A stretch of 64,000 nt of DNA from Melaminivora jejuensis (GTDB lineage: Bacteria > Pseudomonadota > Gammaproteobacteria > Burkholderiales > Burkholderiaceae_C), in NCBI RefSeq assembly GCF_017811175.1, contig NZ_JACWIJ010000002.1, positions 3,484,501-3,548,500 on the forward strand, in the 5' to 3' direction. Of this stretch, positions 57,293 to 64,000 are shown piece after piece (positions within the stretch are counted from its first letter, which is position 1; every line of letters begins with the position of its first letter). Made by a program: the position numbers and the translations under genes. Below the pieces are notes generated by a model. That model was not told where the DNA came from. It worked only from the letters and a program-made list of their open reading frames with translations, and ran no database searches.

Positions 57293-57399
57293 CGCGCCTG
57301 AAACCCTGCACGCGCACTCACTTCCCATCTCCCCCGCGTGCCCCAAATCCCCATGACCCGCGCCCGCTCGGCCCTGGTGTCGCTGTCCGACACACATCG

Positions 57400-57532
57400 G
57401 CTCGCTGCTGGGCGCGGGCAACGGCACCGTCAAGCTGAACTTCTGAGCCGCAGCAGCCCGCTGGCAGCTTTCAAAAATGATAGCTGTCAGCGCTTGTCTG
57501 GTAAGGGTTTGAGGCCGATTTTCGGGCTGCAG
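57400..57532 (+). repeat. Second copy of the 49735-49885 segment
   Basis: Contains the 3' end of the short ORF (GGCAACGGCACCGTCAAGCT, then a stop), the sequence CCCGCTGGCAGCTTTCAAAA and a GATAGCTG repeat (57474-57530). Parallel to 49735-49885, with small indels. The short ORF is not open upstream here, so this copy is decayed. The rest of 57293-57587 shows no gene. Confidence 0.75.
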
Positions 57533-57587
57533 ACGCCTTCGCCTGCGTGACACCTGATCGGCAGCTCTGCCCGGGCGGAATTTTTTG

Positions 57588-57983
57588 TCAGGATTGAGGG
57601 AGTCCTTCAAGAAAACTCCGCCGATGCTTTCTTGCTCCTGTCAACACGGCCTCGGCCAAGGAAGCAGAAAAACCCGCCGGCAGCTGGCGCTGTACCGTGT
57701 CCAGCACACCCTCCAGGCGCTGCGCCATGTCCCGCGTGCGAAATCGCGCACCCATGCGCCGGCGGATGTGCTCGCTGTCGGGCAGCAGGTTGTCGAAGTA
57801 GTTGCGCACCGCTTCGCCTTCGAGGCGGCTGTCCGCTGTGAAGGGCAGCGACAGCGACAGCGGGCGGCTGCGCGAGGAAAGCCGCCACTCGGGCGCGTAC
57901 TCCAGACGGTGCAGGCCGGTGCGTCCCACGCTCCAGTGACCTACCAGCTCACCGTTCATCCAGAGGGCCAGGGCGTTGTGCAT
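57588..57983 (-). pseudogene. hipA: hipA with internal deletion
   Basis: 131 codons from an ATG that overlaps the corrected hipB stop. Residues 1-85 match the HipA N-terminal domain (LALWMNGELVGHWSVGRTGL, RSRPLSLSLPF, RNYFDNLLPDSEHIRRRMGA). Residues after about 90 match the C-terminal end of full HipA (QRLEGVLDTVQRQLPAGFSA SLAEAV). The ~300-residue kinase core is missing, so the product cannot phosphorylate its target. HipA is normally about 430-440 residues. Confidence 0.8.
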
Positions 57984-58254
57984 CACCACTCGCCCGCAGT
58001 GCGCCAGCGCTTGATGGCAGGGGTGTAGCAGCAGCCTGTTGGCGGTCGCGCACGACGAACTCTGCGTCCAGGATGTGCAGCAACGCCATCAGTTGCCCGA
58101 CACTCACCACCGCTGGGTTGTGCTCAATGGCTGCAATGCGCGACTGGGTGACTCCCAGCCGGCGTGCCAGCTCAGCCTGGCTGAGGCCTCGCGCCTTGCG
58201 CAGTGAGCGCAAATGGGGAGCCAGTTGGTCGAGCACGGCGACAGGGTAGTCCAT
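57983..58254 (-). CDS. hipB: HipB-like antitoxin (frameshifted at C-terminus)
   Basis: XRE-type HTH regulator: HLRSLRKARGLSQAELARRL, GVTQSRIAAIEHNPAVVSVG, QLMALLHILDAEFVVRDR. After restoring one C in the run at 58020-58023 it ends PPAIKRWRTAGEW at a TGA (57983-57985), overlapping the hipA start (TGATG) as is normal. As supplied, the frame runs to 57949. About 90 residues. Probably represses its own promoter through the palindrome at 58275. Confidence 0.85.
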
Positions 58255-58274
58255 GGCGAAATATCACCCTTCAA

Positions 58275-58293
58275 TGATAATTACAAATTATCA
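58275..58293. promoter_or_regulatory. Palindromic operator candidate upstream of hipBA
   Basis: TGATAATT / AATTATCA, perfect 8-bp arms around ACA, 21 bp upstream of the hipB ATG in an AT-rich patch. A likely HipB autoregulatory operator overlapping the promoter. Confidence 0.6.
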
Positions 58294-58441
58294 CTCAAGA
58301 ATTATAAAAAGTGCGGTTGCTGGCCGATACCTATAAAAGCCAAGCCCCGCTACGCCGTCTGGCTCAGCAGGGCTTGTTGTGGGGCTATCGGATTCTTGGA
58401 TCGGCCAGCAGGCCTGACCAATTGGTTGGCGCGGCCCAGCG

Positions 58442-58762
58442 CTACGCTGGCGTATGGGTCTTGAGCCAGTCCTTGAGCGCGGCATCGATGCGCGTTTGCC
58501 AGCCGTCTCCGGTGGCCCGAAAGCGCTGCACCACCTCGGGCGAGAGGCGAATGGTGATGCGCTCCTTGGTCACCTCGGCCTTGGGCCGCCCGCGTGCGCG
58601 CGCCTGCCGGTTCATGGCCAGCAGCCCGGCGTGCAGATCAGCCGGCAACACGTCGCTGGCCGGGCGAAACCGCCGCATGTCCTGCTCGGTCAGCTCGCGC
58701 ACCTCGCCTGCCGCATCGGTCAGCGGGGCCGTCTCTGGGTCAATCCTGTTGCGTGCGTTCAT
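58442..58762 (-). CDS. brnA: BrnA-family antitoxin
   Basis: 106 residues with a ribbon-helix-helix: ARGRPKAEVTKERITIRLSP, EVVQRFRATGDGWQTRIDAA and LKDWLKTHTPA. This is the standard BrnA pattern (DNA-binding antitoxin of the BrnT RNase toxin). ATG 58762 overlaps the end of the brnT remnant. Looks intact, but its toxin is not. A fragment of a paralogue lies at 54489. Confidence 0.88.
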   Translation of the reverse strand: MNARNRIDPETAPLTDAAGEVRELTEQDMRRFRPASDVLPADLHAGLLAMNRQARARGRPKAEVTKERITIRLSPEVVQRFRATGDGWQTRIDAALKDWLKTHTPA

Positions 58763-58917
58763 ACCTGCGCTCCTCCCTGGCGTTGGCCTTGCGAAAGCTG
58801 ATGATGCGGATGCCGCCTGGCGTGGGCGTGAAGCACAGAACGTGCAGCCGCTCATCGAGCCAGGCCACGCTCGGCAACGTTGCGTGCGTTTTTGGCCGGG
58901 TCGAAGCTGATGTCCAT
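58740..58917 (-). pseudogene. brnT: brnT toxin gene with internal deletion
   Basis: Begins as BrnT (MDISFDPAKNARNVAERGLA) and ends as BrnT (LDERLHVLCFTPTPGGIRII, SFRKANAREERRYERTQQD). The middle ~30 residues are missing, and the two parts are in different frames. BrnT is normally about 90 residues. Its stop overlaps the brnA start. Not expected to be toxic. Confidence 0.8.
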
Positions 58918-58986
58918 CGTTATTTATTGTATGCACTGAATATCGGAAAACAAGGACGAGGACGACGGGAATAAAAGGACACCCAC

Positions 58987-59026
58987 GCATGGCGATGCAT
59001 GGCGATGCATGGCGATGCATGGCGAT
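58987..59026. repeat. Four perfect tandem copies of a 10-bp unit
   Basis: GCATGGCGAT repeated exactly four times, just after an AAAAGGACACCCAC motif (58974) and about 75 bp before the gtrA-like start. Intergenic; may vary in copy number. Confidence 0.9.
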
Positions 59027-59101
59027 ACGCTGAAGCTGTGAGCCGCCGCCTGCCTGGTGGGCACGAGGGGCGGCAGCTGCAGGCACAATCTGCGCCCACT
59101 C

Positions 59102-59500
59102 ATGAAGCTGCCCGTCTCCCTTGAACTGCTGTTTGCCAGGCTGGCCCGGTTTTCCGGCATCGGGGTCATCAACACCTTGATCCACACCGGCATCGTCGTG
59201 CTGCTGGTGGAGCGCCTGGCCTGGCATCCGTCGCTGGCCAATGCATTGGCCTTTGGCGTGGCCAATGTGTTTTCCTACCAGGCCAACCGGCGCTGGAACT
59301 TCAAGGGCGATGCCACGCTGCGCCAGTACGGGCGCTTCCTGCTGGTGTCGCTGCTGGGGCTGTGTACTACGGTGGTGGTCAGCGGCCTGGCCGAGTGGGC
59401 CGGCTTCCATTACCTGGTGGGGCTGCTGATGGTGTTCGTGGCGCTGCCGCTGCTGACGTTCACGCTGCACTGGCGCTGGACGTTCAGGAATCGGCCATGA
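59102..59500 (+). CDS. GtrA-family membrane protein
   Basis: 132 residues, four hydrophobic segments: GIGVINTLIHTGIVVLLVER; LANALAFGVANVFSYQANRR (the conserved GtrA NRRWNF follows); FLLVSLLGLCTTVVVSGLAE; and LLMVFVALPLLTFTLHWRWT. GtrA proteins are proposed to flip undecaprenyl-linked sugars for O-antigen or wall decoration. ATG 59102; stop overlaps the next gene. Confidence 0.9.
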   Translation: MKLPVSLELLFARLARFSGIGVINTLIHTGIVVLLVERLAWHPSLANALAFGVANVFSYQANRRWNFKGDATLRQYGRFLLVSLLGLCTTVVVSGLAEWAGFHYLVGLLMVFVALPLLTFTLHWRWTFRNRP

Positions 59501-61230
59501 CGCCGGCAGTGTCAGGGGCAGGGCCGGCGTGGATGCGCCACCGCTGGGCCGAGCCGCTGCTGGTGGCTGCCGTGCTGGCCGTAGCGCTGCTGCTGGCGCA
59601 CGGCAGCGCCCTGGACGCGGGCTGGCGCTGGGACGATGGCGGCCTGCTGGGCCTGGCGCTGGATTTCTCGCCCTGGCAGTACTTTGCCGACCCGGCAGTC
59701 ATGCGGCTGCATTCGCCGGCCAATGTGGCGCCCTGGAATCTGCTGTTCTACGACATCAACCTGGCCCTGTTCGGCATGAACGTGGCCGGGCATTACGCGC
59801 ATCTGCTGCTGCTGGTGGGGCTGGGGGCTGGGCTGCTGTACGCCGTGCTGCGCCAGTGGCTGGCGCTGCCCGCTGCACTGGCCGGCGCCCTGGCCTTGGT
59901 GCTGGGCAAGCCACTGGTGTATGTGGCGGGCGGGCTGATGCACGGCCACTATGCAACCGGCCTGGTGCTGGCCTTGCTGTCAGTGTGGGCCTGGGTACAC
60001 CATCTGCGCGGCGCTTCGCGCGGGTGGTGGGCGGTGTCGGCGCTGGCCTATCTGCTGGCCACGACCTGCAAGGAAATCTATGTGCCGCTGGTGCTGGTGC
60101 TGCCGCTGCTGCCGGTGGCCGGCCTGCGCCGGCGTGCGCTGGCGCTGGTGCCGCATGTGCTGGTGGCCGCGTGCTACGTGCTGTGGCGCCAGGCGGTGCT
60201 GGGGCGCCTGATTGGCGGCTATGGCGGGGCGGCGCCGGAGCCGGCGCTGGTGTGGCAGCAGCTGTCGGGCGTGCCGCTGCTGCTGGCGCCGCAGGGCTGG
60301 GCGGGCTGGGCCGGCATGGCGGCGCTGGCTGCCCTGGTCATCCGGGCGGCCCTGCAGCGCCGCTTTCGTGCGCTGCCGAGCCTGGCGATCGCAGCAGTGG
60401 TGGGGCTGCCCCTGCTGGCGCTGGTGGGCTTTCCGGGCATTCATCAGGCAGACCGCTATCTGTTCGCACCCTGGGTGGCGGTCTGCATCTGCCTGGCCGT
60501 GGCCTGGCCCCGCCGGCTGCGCGCCGGCGCGGCAGCAGCGGCGCTGGCGCTGCTGGTGCTGACCCTGGCGCTCGGGCTGGCGCAGGAGCGCCGGCGTCTG
60601 CACGATGACTGGGCGTGGTGGGATACGCTGTCGGCCTTCGCCCTGGCAGCGGATGTCCAGCGGCAGGCGCTCTACATCGGCCCGGATCAGGGTTTCCGGC
60701 GGCTCATGTTCGGCCAGTTGCGCTATGTGGCCGATAGGCTGCAGGGCACGGCAGATGAGGCGGGGCTGGAGATCGTCGATCAGTCCGGCTACCGGCTGCG
60801 GCAGGTGCGTGCTGCCGGCCTGTCCCTGTTCGAATACGCCGATGGCCGGATGGTGCAGATGGGGCAGGAGCGGCTGCAGCAACTGTTTGCGGACATGGAC
60901 GCGCCGTCTGCCGAGGTGGCGCTGCAGGTCACGCTGACGCTGCGTGCCGGAGTCCTGCATTGGGAGTTCGGGCCGCACGATGGGCCGTATGTGTTCAACC
61001 TGCGCAATCACCCGGCCATCCAGGGGCGCAACAATGGGGTGCTGCTGCCCCGCCACGGCGCCTTTGCCTGGCCGCAGGGGCGGCGGGCGGAGTTTGCCTT
61101 CTGCCACGATGCCGCCGCTCCAGGCTCCATGGCCTGCTCGCCGGCTCTGACGCTGGAGCTGCCGGAGGGGCAGGCGGTGTCCTGGCAGGGCAGGGGGCGC
61201 AGCAGCCCGCCTGCGGGTGCCCAGCCCTGA
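59497..61230 (+). CDS. Polytopic membrane protein (glycosyltransferase-like)
   Basis: 577 residues with about ten membrane segments in the first ~390 residues, an early WRWDDGGLLG motif and HSPANVAPWN, then a ~180-residue soluble C-terminal domain. Topology and the N-terminal Asp pair are like GT-C / GtrC-type glucosyltransferases, but I see no family signature strong enough for a firm call. Coupled to gtrA by ATGA (59497). Probably transfers a GtrA-flipped sugar in the periplasm. Confidence 0.6.
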   Translation: MTPAVSGAGPAWMRHRWAEPLLVAAVLAVALLLAHGSALDAGWRWDDGGLLGLALDFSPWQYFADPAVMRLHSPANVAPWNLLFYDINLALFGMNVAGHYAHLLLLVGLGAGLLYAVLRQWLALPAALAGALALVLGKPLVYVAGGLMHGHYATGLVLALLSVWAWVHHLRGASRGWWAVSALAYLLATTCKEIYVPLVLVLPLLPVAGLRRRALALVPHVLVAACYVLWRQAVLGRLIGGYGGAAPEPALVWQQLSGVPLLLAPQGWAGWAGMAALAALVIRAALQRRFRALPSLAIAAVVGLPLLALVGFPGIHQADRYLFAPWVAVCICLAVAWPRRLRAGAAAAALALLVLTLALGLAQERRRLHDDWAWWDTLSAFALAADVQRQALYIGPDQGFRRLMFGQLRYVADRLQGTADEAGLEIVDQSGYRLRQVRAAGLSLFEYADGRMVQMGQERLQQLFADMDAPSAEVALQVTLTLRAGVLHWEFGPHDGPYVFNLRNHPAIQGRNNGVLLPRHGAFAWPQGRRAEFAFCHDAAAPGSMACSPALTLELPEGQAVSWQGRGRSSPPAGAQP

Positions 61231-61295
61231 ACCTGCCGCGCGCCTTCCTTCCCTTTCTTCCTCTCCATCCTCTCTCAGCTCTTTTCCGGGACGAC

Positions 61296-62485
61296 ATGAC
61301 CAATGCAAGCAGGCCAGCCAGGCCGACGGATGCGGGCGAGGGCGCCCTGTTGTGGCCGGTGGAGGGGTTGCGCGGCATCGCGGCCTTCACGGTGCTGTGG
61401 GTGCATTACCGGGGCCTGGTGACCAGCGGGCGCGACCTGGGCGGCTTCGGCTTCACGGGGGTCGATCTGTTCTTCGTGCTCAGCGGCTTTGTCTTTGCGC
61501 CCTATGTCTTTGGCCGGCCTTTGATGCCCGGGCCGTATGCGGTGCGCCGGGTGCTGCGCATCTATCCGCTGTATCTGGCCAGCCTGGCGGTGTATGTGCT
61601 GCTGCGCCTGTGGCAGGGGGCGAGCCGCTGCGCTATGTCTGGCAGCACGTGTTCATGCTGCACACCACGGTGTCGCCGGAGATTGCCCAGTACTACAACG
61701 TCGCCTTCTGGAGCCTGCCGCCGGAGCTGGAGTTCTATGTGCTGGTGCCCCTGCTGGCCTGGCTGGCGCAGCGCGGGCGCTGGTGGTTCCCGGCGCTGCT
61801 GGTGGCGGCCCTGCTGGCGCATCTGGCGCTGGCGCGCTGGGGTGTGCCGGGGCAGGCGCCGCATTGGGCGGTGGTGGCCAATGTGCATTGGCCGGCCCTG
61901 TGGATCGAGTTCCTGCTGGGTTGCCTGGCCTGGCGCGGCGGGCAGGTGCTGGCGGGCCGCCTGCCGCCCCGGCACTGGCTGCTGCCGGCCATGCTGGCGG
62001 CGGCGCTGCTGCTGTGGCTGGCGGCGGCCATGCTGTGGGTGGCCTGGGGTGATGCGGGGGTCGATGCCCGGCGCTGGCTGCGCGGCAACCTGGGGCTGTG
62101 GTCGGCCTGCGCCTATGCCCTGGGGCTGGCGGCCCTGATGGCCTGGCTGCGCCGGGCGCAGGATGCCCGGGGGCCGGCGGCAGTGCATGGGGCAGTGCCT
62201 GGGGCCACTGGGGCAGGAGCCTCGCCCTGGTGGGTCAGGCTGTCGCTGCTGGGCGGGCAGTTGAGCTATGGCGTCTATCTGCTGCACAACGCCGCACTGA
62301 CCGCAGCCGGCCTGCTGTGGCCGCAGACGGCAGGCTGGACGCGGCTGGGCCTGGCCGTGCTGCTGACGCTGGCCGCCACCTGGGCGCTGCACCATGCGGT
62401 CGAGGCGCCGGCGCGCGACTGGGGGCGGCGGCTGTCGGCGCGGCTGGTGGCGCGGCAGCGCAGCCGCGCACGGATCGAAGCGTGA
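61296..62485 (+). CDS. Acyltransferase-3 family protein (frameshifted)
   Basis: About 396 residues after restoring one G in the run at 61616-61620. An acyltransferase_3 (OafA-like) multi-pass enzyme: WPVEGLRGIAAFTVLWVHYR, GFTGVDLFFVLSGFVFAPYV, VRRVLRIYPLYLASLAVYVL; then FWSLPPELEFYVLVPLLAWL and SYGVYLLHNA. It O-acetylates surface sugars. The motif R-IYP and the early H in WVHY fit the family. Follows the gtrA-like pair and probably modifies the same glycan. Confidence 0.9.
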
Positions 62486-62673
62486 GACAGGCCGGCGCCC
62501 TGGGCAAGCCCGTGGGGGTGGCGCATGAGGCGGTGACATACATCAAAAATTGCAACCAGATATTTCGTAACATGCCTGTCCCGCGCCTGCCGTTGACCCG
62601 TTGACGACAGGCCGGGTTGTCGCAGGAGCGCCCTGCGTCCTGCTCTCTCAACCGTTATGCCGAGGAGACAGTC

Positions 62674-63417
62674 ATGATTGGATTGCAAGGTTTCGTGCGG
62701 ATGCCGATGCGCTGGCTGGTGTTCATGGCGGTGCTGCTGGCCGGCTGGCTGGCTGCCCCGGCAGTGCAGGCCGGCACGGTGCTGTGGGGAACGGCGCGCA
62801 CCGCCGTCTATGACCCGACCTATTGCTGCACCTTGCGCGACGACGCCCCGATCAGCGCCGCGACCGGGGGCTTCGACCTGGTGGCTGGCGCCCTCACGAG
62901 CGACGCCAGCCGGGCCGACATCGTCATCAACGCCTACGGCACCCTGGGGGCGGTAGGCGTGCTGGCGCTCAACGAGAGCTTCGATGCCACCAGCACCAAT
63001 GATCCGGCCAGCGGCTACGCCACGCGCATCACGCTGCGCGCCGGCGGGGTCTATCTGGTGGTCATGGCCGATGGCCGGCGCGCCAAGCTGCGCATCGACA
63101 CCATCACTTCGGGCAAGGTGTATGTCAGCTGGCGCCTGCAGGCCAGCGCGCCGCCGCAGCCGCGCAACGTGACCTATCTGACGGTCTGTATGCGCCAGGA
63201 TCCGCCCGCCGGGATGTTCTGCGCCGCACCCCAGCCCCTGGATCTGATGACCACCAGTCAGACAGATGCCCTGCTGCGCGCCGGCCTGGGCTGCACCAGC
63301 CTGAATGCGGGTGCCTACTGGTGCGGCCCGGGCAGCACTATCGATCCTGGCCTCATACTGGTCTATTCGACCCGCGACAGCAAGGTGCTGGAAGTGGTCT
63401 ATGTGATCTTCAACTGA
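62674..63417 (+). CDS. Exported protein of unknown function
   Basis: 247 residues with a signal peptide (MPMRWLVFMAVLLAGWLAAP AVQA; basic and hydrophobic) and a mature part containing six cysteines (CC near 50, C near 180, C near 193, C near 217, C near 228) that could form disulphides. No recognised domain; beta-rich composition. ATG 62674 preceded by GAGGAGA. Its end overlaps by 8 bp the convergent gene on the other strand. Confidence 0.7.
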   Translation: MIGLQGFVRMPMRWLVFMAVLLAGWLAAPAVQAGTVLWGTARTAVYDPTYCCTLRDDAPISAATGGFDLVAGALTSDASRADIVINAYGTLGAVGVLALNESFDATSTNDPASGYATRITLRAGGVYLVVMADGRRAKLRIDTITSGKVYVSWRLQASAPPQPRNVTYLTVCMRQDPPAGMFCAAPQPLDLMTTSQTDALLRAGLGCTSLNAGAYWCGPGSTIDPGLILVYSTRDSKVLEVVYVIFN

Positions 63418-63966
63418 CCGGCTGCAGCGGCGCGATGGCCGAGCGCAGCGCGCCGCTGACGGCATCGCGTGCGATGGGACAGTAGGCGTTGTAGCTGCTG
63501 CCCTCGGGCAGATAGAGGCTGATCAGGAGGCATTCCCGGCGCCCATCGGCCAGCGTGTGGGCAGGGGTGCCGTCTGCCAGGGGGGCAGCTCGATGTGCGC
63601 CGGCAGCAGGGCGTGGCAGGCATGGACGGCGGCGGCCACGCCGCCGAGCTGCTGCGCCAGGGCGTGGTTTTGCTGGTGTCGCGGGTCGAGGGTGTTGCGC
63701 ACGAAGCCGGCCAGCTTGTCGGCGCCATCCTCGCTGGTGTGGAAGGCGGCCAGGGCTTTTTCGCCGGCCAGCGCCACGCGGCTGGTGCTGGCGTCGCTGC
63801 CGTTGGCTGGCGGGCCGACGAAGAACAGTTGCGGCGACAGGCTGCCGCGTTCGGTCAACATGCCGATGGCCAGGCGTGCGCAGTGTTGGTAGGCGCTTTG
63901 TGCCAGAGAGCCGGGGGCCGGGGTTGGCGCGGCAGCCGGGGCTGCGCCGGGGAGGTTTGCAGTCAT
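63410..63966 (-). CDS. Conserved hypothetical cytoplasmic protein (frameshifted)
   Basis: About 185 residues after adding one C at the six-base run 63580-63585. The N-terminal Pro/Ala stretch is followed by AYQHCARLAIGMLTERGSLS, then NTLDPRHQQNHALAQQLGGV and, after the repair, PLADGTPAHTLADGRRECLL, ISLYLPEGSSYNAYCPIARD. No signal peptide or membrane segment. No known function. ATG 63966 chosen; a TTG at 63984 is also in frame. Converges with the exported protein gene. Confidence 0.65.
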
Positions 63967-64000
63967 GTCGGATCGGGAAGGCAAAGGCCGGCATTGTCCC

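Overview
The window is high-GC DNA from a betaproteobacterium, most likely a member of the Comamonadaceae (Acidovorax-like). This rests on gene content, codon bias and a ~50-bp interspersed repeat (core GATAGCTGnCAGCGCTTG) that I associate with that family. No rRNA, tRNA, phage or CRISPR locus was seen. The species cannot be named from the sequence alone.

Layout: (1) 1-6.7 kb: the tip of a Kbp/YgaU-type gene, coaX, the complete dTDP-L-rhamnose set rfbB-rfbD-rfbA-rfbC and two glycosyltransferases. (2) 6.7-17.7 kb, minus strand: a type II secretion operon, transcribed gspE-F-G-H-I-J-K-L-M-D. (3) 18.1-23.8 kb: two very long surface-glycan genes, a PIG-L deacetylase fused to three glycosyltransferase modules and a zinc-ribbon/methyltransferase/glycosyltransferase. 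(4) 23.8-27.4 kb: a less GC-rich block with a lipoprotein and two exported proteins, followed by a detached gspC-like gene (27.5-28.4 kb). (5) 28.5-36.5 kb, minus strand: glycan export and modification (Wzm/Wzt ABC exporter, GNAT enzyme, LpxL-like acyltransferase, StrF-like and WbbL-like glycosyltransferases, methyltransferase). (6) 37-44 kb: a Crp-family regulator divergent from fecR-type, CHASE2-adenylate cyclase and TPR/outer-membrane genes, with a 1.1-kb G/C-rich minisatellite array. (7) 44.3-52.4 kb: two large S-layer/RTX-like proteins sharing a ~140-residue N-terminal domain, flanking sapC and a 33-codon ORF. (8) 52.4-54 kb: a methyltransferase with regulatory domain. (9) 54-59 kb: a graveyard of toxin-antitoxin modules, some intact (YafQ/DinJ; AbrB/RelE/HTH) and some deleted or recombined (hipBA, brnTA, Gp49/HigA). 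(10) 59.1-64 kb: GtrA, a polytopic membrane protein, an acyltransferase-3 and two unknown genes.

A single theme joins most genes: building, exporting and decorating the cell surface. The rhamnose pathway feeds the glycosyltransferases, Wzm/Wzt exports the polymer, the T2SS exports proteins and the S-layer-like proteins may coat the cell. Two TGTGA-N6-(T/G)CAC(G/A) palindromes, one before the fecR-type gene and one before the large S-layer-like gene, suggest that the Crp-family regulator coordinates the surface genes.

Caution on quality: at least fifteen genes are broken by what looks like one missing base inside a homopolymer run (mostly C/G, once A). In each case restoring one base rejoins the conserved reading frame. 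I treat these as probable sequencing or assembly errors and give whole-gene spans. Coordinates refer to the sequence as supplied.
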